From NCBI GenBank assembly GCA_020465985.1, contig JAANYP010002042.1, positions 141,190 through 205,189 on the forward strand: a stretch of DNA of 64,000 bases. The letters run 5' to 3'. Below the pieces are notes generated by a model. That model was given only the letters and a program-made list of their open reading frames with translations. It did no database searches and was not told where the DNA came from. The stretch comes from Centrapalus pauciflorus. Taxonomy: Eukaryota > Streptophyta > Magnoliopsida > Asterales > Asteraceae. Below, in pieces: positions 9,464 through 21,525 of the stretch (position 1 is the stretch's first letter; each line of letters begins with the position of its first letter). The position numbers were made by a program, and so were the translations under genes.

Positions 9464-12447
9464 TTATTGATTCAAAATACTACCAGCATACAAACCTTTC
9501 TCGACACATACCTTGACTACATTTTCATACTTATTAGCTTCACCGTCCATATGTGTATCACTTGAGATCTTACAGGCATGCAAAATGTGAAGATCATCTT
9601 TGGAGAGGTTTACCAGGTGAAGAGGGTCGTAGACTCTAAGAATAACATTTTCTTCTAAGTCTTCCATGACCGCTTCCCCAGTTTCCGTGTCAGCATACCA
9701 CCACTTCAGATTCTTCAGAATATTTTGTGGCATCGGCTTGAGAGGAACCTTCCTAAGACATCTAGCCGGCTTATAGTGAATCCTCATCCAAGGTCGTCCA
9801 GTTAGAGGATCAATACGTGACGGATCCTCTACTCTTCTCCCGACCCTTGGATTCAAACGCTCGAATTTCCTTGATCTCCCCTCCTTTCTTATGATTCTTT
9901 CAATTACGCTCGCATAGGGATCATTGCCAATGTTTATCAAATCTTTCCATGCTAGCGCAGTGATTTCGATCTTTGGCAGGGAGTTGAATGCTTTTAATGT
10001 TCGCCTCATGTACTGAAGCCCGTCTTTTCTTTTAATTACAAATAGCTGCAGATCTCTATCAAAGAACCAGCTTAAAATTCGCTCAGACAGCTTCCCAGTA
10101 CCTGGCACTCTCATTGTCTTTTTAATCGCTACTTCCTTCTCTTCAGCCCTGAACCATAGTTTTCGTTTTTCTTCATTAGTTAGCTCTCTTGCAGGTTCTT
10201 CTGTCGATGGCTGAGGATTCAATGCAGCATTTACTATATCTACATTGACAATTCTATTTCCATCAATCATGTAGGTATCGGTAATAGGATTCTGCTGCAC
10301 AACTATCTCATCAGCTTCATCATCCTCATCAGCGACTACCTCATCATCTGACTGCCAGTCTACTACCTCTTCTGGCATAAACTCGCCTTCCTCCAGCTCT
10401 TCATCTTCATTATCAAAACCTACATCCAGAGGATCATCATCGAGATCCATGAGCGCGTCAATCATCTCACTGATTTTAAAGTCCGTAGGTTGTTTAGATG
10501 AACTAGCCTCACCCATTTCTCCTTCGCCTTGACTAGGCTCCCCCTGAATTTGTGTAGCTTGAGCTGCAGGAAAATCTACAGACTCATTCTCTTTATTTGC
10601 ACCGGGATCATTGCCTTCGTTATTATCATCTCTTCGCTGTACCTCCTGATCCTTACAACTTGTCTCCCCCTGAGTTTGTAGATTTTTCATCAGTTGCTCA
10701 AGGAGGGACCTCATTGATCTGATTTCTGAAGACTGATCAGCAATGAACGATTTTAGCTCTGTGTTTTCGTCTCTTACAGTCTCCACAATCTTTCTTAATT
10801 CTGCATTCTCCTTGTCAAGATTAGAGTTATGCTCCTGGAGCTCACCGACAGCTTTTGTAAGGGATATGATTTGAACATGCTGAAAGTCAACACGTCCTTT
10901 GAGTTGCATGAATCTTTGATTTTCAGTATATGCAGCTGACGTAGATGGAATGGACTGAATGGGAGATGGGATGAATGGTGGTGGAATGTATGGTTCATGA
11001 TGCTGAGGTGGCGGTGATGGTGGAGCTGTGGCTTGTGGTTGGGTTTGGGTTTGAGGCTGAGGTTGTGCATCGACTCTGATGATGTCCCCTGCATGAATCT
11101 GTGACGTTTGGCCCTTTGCCTCACCAACGGAGCAACCTCCTCTTCTTCAAAATCTGAATCCTCAGATTCCCTGTCCACTCGCCTCCTCGAACCTCCTTCA
11201 TTCACAATCAACCTCGATCCATAGGTTCCAATTTGAATTTCGGGATCTGCAGCTGCTGGTTCAGGAACTTCCTCTGATTCTGATTCGGATTCTGAAGATG
11301 TTAAGCCTTCATCTGCCCTTTCTGGCTCATATTCCTCTACATCCCGAAATACATCATCTTCATCTTCTGGGGGACTAAGCAGCTCACCCACTAATGCTGC
11401 TGCAACATCTTCTTTGGCATGGGGACCAGATGCCCATATTTCCTCCAGTGTTTGAGCAATCTGCTCGGATTCGGGAACTGCACTTGAAGGCCCTGCTTCC
11501 TGTGCTTGGGGCTGTTCGCTCGTAGAAGGCCTGGATGCCTGGATTTGACTCGCGGCTGGTCTCTGTCGGCGTCTTGGATCACGCGGCTGAGCACGCGGCT
11601 GTTGTTGTTGTTGACGTTGCTGTGGTTAAATCTCAACAACCCCTGCCCAGTTGGCATCTCCCGGGGCGTGAAACTCCCTATCCACAATCGCTCCAAACAA
11701 TGGACGCGCCACCGGAACAGCTAATCTTCCTCGATGTGAGGAACAGTCAGCAAAAATGCGTTTGTCCATAACATTTACGCTCAGAGAGTCATCTGACTGT
11801 GGCAAATTTGGCAAGAAGTGCCTTATCAACATCATGATGAATCTTGGATACAGCAGAAACCTTTCTCTTTCAGGAGCCGTAAGCTGATGGACGAACTCCG
11901 AGAAGAACATTTGTGAGAAGCTGAACTTCCGATTATACAGTAGTGCAATAACTCCAGATTGGATCTTTGACACTATGTAGTCAAAGCCAGCCTTCTTCGG
12001 CGCAAAGCAAACCATGAAAACGTGCACCAAGAATCTCCACTGCCCTATCAGGCCACTCTTCATATATGATGACTTCGCAACATCCAAACTATATCCCATC
12101 CTCAGAAACGCGGTCTGCCTAATACTTAACGGGAAGTCAATAGGCCCGTCCTCCTGTTCCTGTGTTCCCAACTGCAGAACCTGTCGCAACATATCTGCAG
12201 AGAAGACTAGCGGCTGTCCAGCAATTCTGGTTCTTAGAACTGTCGGGGTGACAGTACAATCAACCTGTAAATGGTCATAAAACTGCCGTACATACGAAAT
12301 GACTATTGGAATGTTATGATACAACGCATAGCTAATCCTAGATTCAGCTAGGAAATCCAAAACTTGGCGAAAGCCCTGCGCCTCAGGGATATTATTATCA
12401 GGATTAAGGACCATATTATGCTTTGGGATAAAAGCTCGAGCCGCCAT
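9464..12447 (-). pseudogene. Extra ORF downstream of pol (SIRE 'aORF', env-like position), one stop and one frameshift
   Basis: Reading starts at ATG 12447 (MAARAFIPKHN). The first 270 residues form a compact domain that recurs in the plus-strand fragment at 27020. An in-frame TAA at 11626-11628 interrupts. The same frame then runs through a Gln/Arg/Pro-rich part and an acidic, Ser/Glu-rich part. Near 11090-11170 the reading changes frame into a Pro/Gln-rich linker, a coiled coil with leucine and asparagine heptads (10909 downward), a second acidic stretch and a basic C-terminal domain ending at 9464. I see no signal peptide or membrane segment, so the name env-like refers to position only. 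The function is unknown. Confidence 0.65.
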
Positions 12448-12480
12448 ATCTGCACAATAAACAAAACTGTTAGACTCATT
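12448..12480 (-). promoter_or_regulatory. Splice-acceptor-like signal in front of the extra ORF
   Basis: On the minus strand a TCTAAC branch-point-like word and a T-rich stretch lead to TTATTGTGCAG, two bases before the ATG of the extra ORF. It resembles the signals at the gag-pol boundary (TGTGCAG) and would allow expression from a spliced subgenomic RNA. This is inferred from sequence only. Confidence 0.4.
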
Positions 12481-12489
12481 AAAAATCAA

Positions 12490-14642
12490 TAAACTTGTTT
12501 AAATTCAAATTTGTTTTATTTTGTACTTGATTAAATACAAAATCTAACACAATTAAATTTCCACAAGTTTAATAAAATTTAAATTAAACAAAGTAAATAA
12601 AGTACAGATTCGAAAGTAACAGATTCGAAGTGTCCATATTCGAGTGTAATGGACAGATTCGAAAAGTCCCTATTCGAGTCTAATGGACAGATTCGAATAT
12701 CATGGTCATCTCGAATCTATTGACAGATTCGAGAAACTCATGAACAGATTCGAAATCCAAGCATAGACTCGAAACCCCGTCGGCCCAAATTTTTAACAAA
12801 AACCCAAGATTTTAACCATTTTGAACTTGGTAAATCACATACATTAGTTCAACTAGGTTCTAATCATCGATTTATGCTTTTAATTTGATATTTTATAGGT
12901 CCAAACTTAGTTATTTAGCAAAAACCCTATTTTGACCCATAAAACTTCAAAATTTGATGTTTTTAGCCTTAACTTGTGTATAAAACTACATAAATCTTGT
13001 ACAATCAAGTTGATTATACCTAGATGCAAGAGTAGAATCGAACACACAGTCTTCAAACTCGACAAAATGTCGTTTAGAAGGATTACGATAGACTCGAAAG
13101 AACAGATTCGAAATCGCCTTGATAGATTCGATAGTATAGATTCGAAAACAGATGGAATTAATGACTTACTGTTAACCTATTTATACCACCAACCCTCGAG
13201 TCTAAGCGTAGATTCGAATCTACTGACAGATTCGAATTACTCCTTATTCGAGTCTGTCTTAGATTCGAAACCACCAACACTTAGAAAAATTTCGAAAATT
13301 TTGAGATAATTTCAACTTTTCCAACTTTGTCTACGGTATTGTGTAACCAGATAAACGATGCCAATTCTTTAACCCTAAGCTTAAGATAATTCACGCATTG
13401 ATTATTTTATTCTATTTTGAATGCACCCTCAGTAATTTTTGACCTTTTACCTAAGTAAAAATTAAACTAAACTAAATTAAAATAAAATAAACTAAGGTAA
13501 AAATAAAGTAAAATAAAATTTTGACCAAATATTTAATCTAGACTTAAGAAAATTTACAATCTAAGCTAAATACTTAACAACATATTTTTGATGAGTATAG
13601 TCTAAGAAAGGTTCAATCAGATAGCGATGTCTGATACTAACTTTCAGTACTTAAACTTTCACACTTAGGAATTTTTGATTCCTATGATTGTTTGTTGTGA
13701 CATACCTATTTAGCCGATTGTTGGTATTTTACCCCGTTAAACATTCTACATTTTGGAATATCCCTTGGCCTTTTTATTTATCAGGAAATTATCTTACGTG
13801 ACTCAGACATAGACATACTTTTATGATCAAGGCACACAGACAAAGATTCTAACTTGTTGGTATTTGCAAACTTTCTTTAAAAGACAAACATCGGACACAG
13901 GTCTGTATTTTCATACAACAAAGTGTCTTAGTTCGACTTAAGGTTTATTTTTAAAGTTAGCAGACAGCGGTGACAGGTCTGTACTGACGTACAACAAAGC
14001 GACATATCTGCTAACCCGAATCTAAACAGAGACAACAGGTCTGTACTTACGTACAACAGAGTTGCATGTTTTCGACTCTCAGTTACATATGATATTTCTA
14101 TTCTTCCCATTTTTAGATGTATTTGATGTTGCCATACATCCCCAGAAAGTTTGCACACCTCATTTAGACTCAATGTTTGTATGTCTTGTACATAAAAATT
14201 AAGACCGATTGGTCGTACATCTAAGTTAGTGACACGCTTGACTTTTTCTAGAATATTTTATTAGCCTTGAGATTCCCTATATGTATTATGCCTACCAACA
14301 CATCAAACTAAATAAAGTATAACACTTAGGATTTAGTTGCATTATGTGTGAAAGCCTAAATACTTAGAGTCTGTAACGACGGTGCTAATTTTCGTCACTT
14401 TGAACCTATGTATCTAAGACTTAACTCTTTTTTCTGATATTCTCTTTTTTTTTGTATTTTTGTAATTTTCTCTCTTTTTTCTTTTATTTTTCATAAGAAA
14501 AGCAGTAAAATAAGCTAACCTACTAACTTACTAAAGATAGAAACTTACTAAAAATAGAAACTTTCCTAAATTAGCAGATTACTGAAAAGAAAGAAATACT
14601 ACTACTCTACAATAAAATAAACTTACTACTACTAAGGTCAAA
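12490..14642. other. Non-coding spacer between pol and the extra ORF, rich in TTCGAA words and short repeats
   Basis: No protein frame in this 2.1 kb resembles a known domain. At 12601-12780 I count ten words of the type (A/C)T(T/C)CGA(A/G), most with GATTCGAA at the core; more lie at 13080-13270. Three copies of ACAGGTCTGTA...TACAACA sit at 13897, 13973 and 14035. The region also has A-rich and T-rich low-complexity tracts (13440-13520, 14440-14490). Confidence 0.6.
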
Positions 14643-17600
14643 TTACTCTGGGTTGCGCATTCCATTCAGTTGAATTAAATACTCAAACCGTGACTTATCA
14701 AACGCTTTGGTAAATAGATCTGTATTATTATCTTCTGTTGCCACTTTTACCAGTTTGATTAAGTTCTTTTCAGCACAATCACGAATAAAATGATGCCTTA
14801 TGTCTATGTGCTTTGTTTTGTTGTGTTTGACTGGATTATTAGTTATAGCAATAGTAGACTGGTTATCTATCCTAATTGGAGTTTGAGTGTAAGCCAAACC
14901 GTAATCCCGCAATTGTTGTTGTATCCACAGAACCTGTGAGCAGCAACTTCCAGCAGCAACATACTCGGCCTCGCACGTTGACACGACTACCGACGTTTGT
15001 TTCTTGCATTGCCAGGACACCAGTCTCCCTCCTAGGAACTGACAACCTCCAGTCGTTGATTTGCGCGTCAAGCTGCATCCTCCGTAGTCAGAATCTGTGA
15101 ACGCCTCCAACTCTAGATCTCCCTCCGCGTGATACCAAAGTCCCAGCTTCGGTTTCGACTTGAGGTATCGTAGAATCCGCTTCACAGCTTTCATATGCAT
15201 CTCTTTCGGATTCGCTTGAAACCTTGCACAAATACACACAGCAAACATTATGTCAGGTCTTGAAGCAGTTAAATACATAAGTGACCCAATCATGGCCCGA
15301 TATAAAGTCGGATCCACATCGGTATCACTTTCAGTACCCGGCCCGAGATTGTGATTCACTTGAATCGGCGTGCTGAAGTGGGCAGTCAACTTAGTTCCCT
15401 CCATCCCAAACCGTTCTAATATGTCATAGACATACTTAGTTTGATGGATAAACATCCCTTCCTTCTTTTGGTCAACTTGTAACCCTAAAAAGAAATTCAA
15501 CTCCCCCATAGCACTCATCTCGAACTTAGACTTCATCACCTTCTCGAAATCTTTGCACATCTGTTCGTCTGATGATCCAAAAATGATATCATCGACGTAC
15601 ACTTGTACCAAGATAAAGTGTTCTCCCTTCCTCTTCACAAATAGAGTACTATCTATCCTACCCCTTTCAAAACCGTTTTCTAAAAGATGGTTGGATAAAG
15701 TCTCATACCACGCCCTAGGTGCCTGATGTAATCCATAAAGAGCCTTATCTAAGCGATATACTCTATCAGGATATTTTGGATCTGTAAATCCGGGCGGTTG
15801 TTCTACATACACCAACTCCTTCACTTTCCCATACAGGAAAGCACTCTTAACGTCTAGTTGATATACCTTAAAGCCTTTGAAGGAGGCAAACGCTAGAAAC
15901 AACCTAATGGCTTCTAGCCTTGCTACTGGTGCAAAAACTTCGTTGTAATCGATTCCCTCCTCTTGGTTGAAACCCTTTACAACTAATCTCGCCTTGTTGC
16001 GCGTGACTATACCCCGATCGTCTCTTTTGCACTTAAAAACCCATTTGGTTCCTATTGCAATCTCCCCTCGAGGTAACGGAACTAACTCCCACACTTCTAG
16101 TTTCCTAAACTGTGAAAGTTCTTCCTGCATCGCTTCAACCCAGGAGTTATCCTTAAGTGCCATTTGCACATTCTTAGGCTCTACTTGCGATATGAAACAT
16201 GAATAAAGACATGTGTGATATGCCTCGGAGTCGTTTATCATCGACAACAACACAGTGTTGTTATTTACACTACTCCGAGTCTTCACACCCTCGTTAGGAT
16301 TTCCTATGATGCTTTCTATTGGATGGTTCTTGTTAATCCTAGAGGTCTCTATTTCATCAACCCTTAGATTATCTCCTAAGTTAGATCCTATTTCACCTAA
16401 TGGGGGAACAGGCTCAGCTTCTACATTTTCCTCCTCACGGACGTTTTCCTCAGAGTTGGAACTTGATGCTTGAGTCTGATTCTCAGTGATAGGTGCCTCT
16501 TGATCAGCAACTTCTGGAGATCCATCTACAGTCGCAGTAGGCTCGGATGTAGATTCGAACGTGGTCCTTGGAAAGATTTGGCCATCGTCGTTCAGATGCA
16601 ACGTTGCCATGTCCTTCTCGATTGTACCTGCATTATCATCCAGAGGAATGTTAAATGACTCAAATAACTTATCATAGTCAAATATCCATTCCGGACCAGT
16701 TTGGGGTTCATGTGTATACCTTGTGACTTCAATGTTATACACAATCTCCACAGTACCAGTTGTTTTGTTAAACACCCGTTTGTTTGGTGAGTTTGGCACA
16801 TAACCTAGGAAGTATCCTTCGTCAGCCTTTTCACCAAACTTCGGTTGATGTTTTGTTCTTAAAAGTGTGCATGGTACTCCAAACGGTTCGAATCCAGTTA
16901 AGTTAGGTGGCCGTTTATTCAAAATTTCATAGCATGTTTTGTTCAATGATTTGACTGTAAGGACTCGGTTTAAAATGTGGCACGCGGTATTCACTGCCTC
17001 CCCCCAAAACATGGTAGGAAGCTTTGAATCCGAAAGCATAGTCTTGCAGCCTCAATCAAAGTTCTATTTTTACGTTCGGCCACCCCATTCTGTTGAGGTT
17101 CATATGGTGCACTGAATTGATGCACTATGCCCTTTGATAGGCAATATACACCAATTACAGTGTTTTTGAATTCAGTTCCATTATCACTACGAATATATTT
17201 AACCCTAGTTCCGTATGAGTTCTCCACTTGGTCCAAGAACCCGATGAGCCTTGCAGCCGTCTCGTCCTTCGTACCTAAAAAGAAAACCCAAGAAAAACGT
17301 GATTAATCGTCAGTGATAACTAAGCAGTAGCAACTACCTCCGATACTCCTTTTGTTGATTGGGCCGAAAAGGTCCATGTGCAACAGATCGAATGTTGAGG
17401 CTATGGAATTCTGCTTCTTGGACTTGTGTGTCTTCTTGTGCTGTTTGCCCTTCATGCAAGGTAGACACTTATCCTCGAACTGAAAACTTTTCATAGGCAC
17501 ACCCTGCACCAGACCATGCTTCGTTATGTAATTCATCTTTCTCAGGTGCAGGTGAGCCATGCGTCTGTGCCACAGTACGGATTCCGTCTCCGAAGCTTTG

Positions 17601-18010
17601 GATAGTAGACAAATTGGCCCCATCGAAGTCTCTGGCTTGTTCATATCCAGCATGTACAAGTCGTTCTTCCTTGGCGCCCGCATCAACACCCATTCTTCAG
17701 GAATTTTGAATCCAGGCATTAGCACTAACGCCTCAGTGTCAGTAAATAACACCGAGTTCTTCTTATCACAGATTTGAGATACACTAATGAGATTATGAAC
17801 CAGTTTATCAACGTGATAAACTTGGTCCAATTTTATTGTCCCATTAGTGACCACTCCGGTACCCGTGATGTTTCCACCCTTGTTACCAGCGAATGATACG
17901 AATCCCCTATTACCCCCCTTGAAGTCTGTGAGAAGACTTCTTTCCCCCGTCATGTGCCTGGAGCAACCACTGTCGACGAACCACTTGTTGTTTGGACCTG
18001 TAGTTATCTC
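14643..18010 (-). pseudogene. Copia pol (protease, integrase, RT, RNase H) of the minus-strand SIRE element
   Basis: The pol frame starts after a splice-acceptor-like GTGCAG. Protease: WFVDSGCSRHMTG. Integrase: the HHCC zinc module from WHRRMAHLH to CLPCMKGKQH, then core residues in LLHMDLFGP, IRSDNGTEF and PQQNGVAERKNRTLIEAAR. RT: ARLEAIRLFLAFASF, YGLHQAPRAWYETL and the catalytic LVQVYVDDIIFGS. RNase H: AFTDSDYGGC and STCEAEYVAAGSCC. A TAA at 17303-17305 interrupts the integrase core, and a frame change near 17035 separates the integrase core from its C-terminal part. The protein as it stands cannot be made whole. Confidence 0.88.
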
Positions 18011-18035
18011 CTGCACATGAAAGAAAAGAGGTTAG
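18011..18035 (-). promoter_or_regulatory. Gag stop codon overlapping a branch-point and 3' splice-site signal
   Basis: On the minus strand the Gag stop lies in the word AACTAACC (branch-point like). It is followed by CTCTTTTCTTTC and ATGTGCAG, after which protease coding begins. Gag and pol are in the same frame here, separated by this stop. The plus-strand element has the same arrangement at 23230-23255. Confidence 0.45.
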
Positions 18036-20908
18036 TTATCACGGGGAACCCAAGCCATGACTGACTTGGTAATACCATTCTCGTCCACATACGTGAACTC
18101 ATTCAAGTACCCATCTCGCCTTTCAGGTGACTTGGGCCTTTGAACTGAATTCTGTTGTGGTGCCGAGTGATTTGAGTTCACTCTTTGCCTTGGTGTAGGC
18201 ATTTGTTATGGAGCTCTGGAATAATTTCTATTATATGCCATTTCTGACTGTGATCCTTGAGCTCTTACCGGTGCATATTGTCTAACTGGAGTATGAGACC
18301 TAACTGGAGTATTTTACCTGCTAGGTGTGGTGCTCCTATAGACTTGTTGTGGTGCTGACCTAGATTGATTAATGACACGATTCGGTGAATTTGTCCTAAT
18401 CACTTCCTTTGGTCCAACCTTAACCGGTGTGTTTTTCACAACTTGTTTGGGTGCGGCCTGCACAGTTTTCTCGGTAGGTTGAGAACTACTGCTGCTTGCC
18501 ACACTGGGTGAGGGCTTGACAGGTGTTGAATTCACTGTCTTAGGGTTAACATCGGCTTTCCTAAGTGGACAGTGAGAAGCAACATGTCCTTTCTCGTGAC
18601 ATCTGAACCAAGACATCTTATCCATGGACTTTTTGTTTGTTCCCTTAGATCTAGGTGTCTCACTAGTGTCTACTTCCTTTGGTACAGCTATGATGTCTGA
18701 CTCGTCCACCTGGTCAGCCCATGAAATTTTCTGTTTTCCTGCAGGTGTTTCAGTGGAGGAAGACACAAATTTCACTTTCTTGACCTTGACGGTTGAGTCA
18801 GCCACCTTAGGTGCATTTTCTACTATAGGCTCTGGTGTCGGTTCAGGTAGGTCCTCTAAGTCTACTGACTTGTCAGTTTTCTCCTGAGGCTGAGGCACAT
18901 AGTTTGCATTGAATGGTGGAGGAATTTCGTGAAAACCTAGACCTACGGGCTTCTTAGACTGTCGTTGGGCATCTAAGACTTTCCCTAGATTTAAGCTTGA
19001 ATTCCTAAACTTCTCCAACTTGCTGTTTGCCTCTGCTACCTTAACCTTGGTCTCAGCTAGCTCTATATCCTTGTCCTTAAGACTTTTTGTTAAGGCCTCT
19101 ACGTGCTCATACATAAGTTCTATCCTAACACACTGCTCACTGAGTTTGTCTTTTAGAACTATTACGTCCTGAGCATCAGCCTTAAGCTTTTCTTTTAAAT
19201 CTTGCTTTATATCATTTAGGCTAGCGTTTTCAATTTTTAAATTCTCATTTTGAGCAGATATGGTTTTATGTGATTCTAAGACTAGATTTAACCTATCATT
19301 AGAAGTAGCACACAAAGCACATAATTCTTGAAATAGAGAGTAAGATAGACTAACCTTAGAGTTATCAGATTCCACGTTGGTCATCTGAGCAGCAAACTCC
19401 AGCACTGTCTGATCATTCGCCTTCTCTACCCACATTGGACTGCTGTCCCGTGTAGTCTGCTCGTTCCCATCACACCCCGTTTCTGTGACTTCAGCCATGA
19501 AGGCTCTAGCATTCGACTCAGGATGTAAACTCCAATCATACGTGCCATCTAGCTGTCTATCTGAAGTGACATTGGATAGAAGACCCGCTAGATTGGCCTG
19601 TCCAGATGAGGAACTTGGAAGGTATCGTTGTTGGGACTGATTTTGGTACTGTCCCTGATGCTGACTCTGTCCTTGGTATGTTTCTACCTTCGGTCTCTGA
19701 CACTCCCTGGCGAAGTGTCCCAATCCCTGACAGTTGTAGCATTTCACCTTGGACTTATCAAACCCGATCCCCTTGTTATTCATTTGCAGATTCCTCCCAG
19801 TTCTTTTGATGAATCTTTTTACCCTCTGGGTCACCATGGCCAGTTGCCACTTAAGATCCATTTCCTCTAAGTCATCAGGGTCGACCTGATCGTAATCTTC
19901 ATCCCATAGAGCTGGGTCATTGATTTTCCCTTGAACACAATTTCCGTATGCGGCCACAAAAGAAGCAAGTAGATTCAGATGCTCTTCCGCTGACTTTGCG
20001 CTCATGGGCATCTTCGAATAACTCTGACTGTTCGATGCCTGTTGGACTTGAGGTTGCGGTTCTTCCGATCTTCCTAATCCTAAGAACGCGCGATTCAATG
20101 AGTCTTCAGACTCTGCTGGCGATGACGTTTCTCCGGTGAAAAACGCTGTAGCACTCTTCGGTTCAGCTGTCACTGATGATTTAGATGTCTTTCCAAAATA
20201 CATTGCCGGATTCTGGACTTGCTCGTAATCAGTCTCAGCCTTAATCAACTCGAAGTGATATGCCCTCAACGTTCCCACAATGTCATCAAGTGATTGAGTA
20301 TAGTATTTGTCCTCATTCAGCTTAATCATTGCCACGTACATAGCCCATTTGGCTGGTAGGGCATCAAGAAGCTTGTTGTTCTTGTCAGTGTCCGAATACT
20401 CAATTCCATGACTTTCAAGTTCCGTTATCAGATGATAGAACCTCGTGATAATATCATCCAACTGTTCATCCTTAATTGCCTTGAAAATCGCAAACTGTTG
20501 TTTCAACAGCTCTGTACGCTTTCTACGCACCCGAGGATTACCCTCACACCTTTTCTCGAGAGACTCCCAAAGTTCCTTCGACGTCCTTTGAGTCCGAAAT
20601 GTGTGCAAAATATCTTGAGGTAAAGCCATACGGATTATGGAGAAAGCTTTGTTTTCGGCTTCAAATAATTTCTTGTCATCTACTTTCATCATCTGATATG
20701 ACAAGACCTTTTGATGGCCTTCAACTTCGGATACTGGCGGGATGCACCCTTCATCTATGCACACCCACATGCGCATATCATTGAATCGTACAGAATCTGT
20801 AAATCGGTCCTTCCACCAGTAATAGTCCTCAACTTTCATCAGCTTAGGCGGTGCATTTGCCTTCCCAACTTCGTGGTCCATTTCTAAGAATTTCTGAAGA
20901 TTAGACAT
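18032..20908 (-). pseudogene. Gag of the minus-strand SIRE element, two premature stops near its C-terminus
   Basis: It starts at ATG 20908 (MSNLQKFLEMDHEVGKANAP). Residues about 20-260 form the copia Gag (UBN2-type) domain. The zinc knuckle CYNCQGLGHFAREC sits near residue 395, followed by a coiled-coil stretch (about 530-640) and a second knuckle-like CHEKGHVASHC near 790. A TAA at 18314-18316 ends the long frame. Read on in the same frame, Gag-like coding continues past a second stop (18206-18208) to the natural end at 18032, just before pol. The long C-terminal extension with a second knuckle fits SIRE-type Gag. It would build the virus-like particle. Confidence 0.82.
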
Positions 20909-21525
20909 CTTTTCGAAAGAAATTGAATTGACCCTTAATTAATTTAATTCGAAACTAATGTGGATTAACTGTTTCGAATCTAGATAGATTCGAATGTAAT
21001 TAGATTCCAATTTATTTGGGATTAAATTCGATTAAGTGTTTTAATTCAATTAAACTTGAAATATGTCAGATACGAGATATCCTTAGATTCGATGGTCCGT
21101 AGATTCGAAGGAGAACAAACTCGAATTTCAGCAGATTCGAAACACAGATTCGAAACACGACTAGACTCGAAATAAACTCGAAACTAATGTAGACTCGAGA
21201 TCCTATTCGAATGAAGCACTAGATTCGAAACAAGGTAGATTCGAAAATCTCTGAAATTGACTCGAAAGGAGCGTATTTAGGTTAGACTCGAGACTAAAGT
21301 GAAACCCTAATTACCCCTATAGATTCGAGCGCCGCAAACTCGAAAAACGGCTAACACTTTGATTTTTTGACGTTTTACAGATTAAATCACTATTTTTCGA
21401 ACGAAAAATAATGATTTCGATCAAAAACGTGAAAAACCACAAAGTGTTTCCCGAATATGAATTTGCTAAGCTTGAAAACACGTTTTTGAGAGCAAAACCG
21501 TCCAACTAGCGTCAAGAAACCTAGA
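20909..21525 (-). other. 5' leader of the minus-strand element, with many TTCGAA words
   Basis: This lies upstream of the gag ATG and is non-coding. From 20940 to 21330 it is dense in GATTCGAA and ACTCGAAA words like those in the LTR. No primer site for initiator tRNA is visible. The junction with the inverted plus-strand piece must lie at about 21490-21550, where the text changes from this AT- and CG-containing leader to plus-strand gag coding. Confidence 0.55.
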
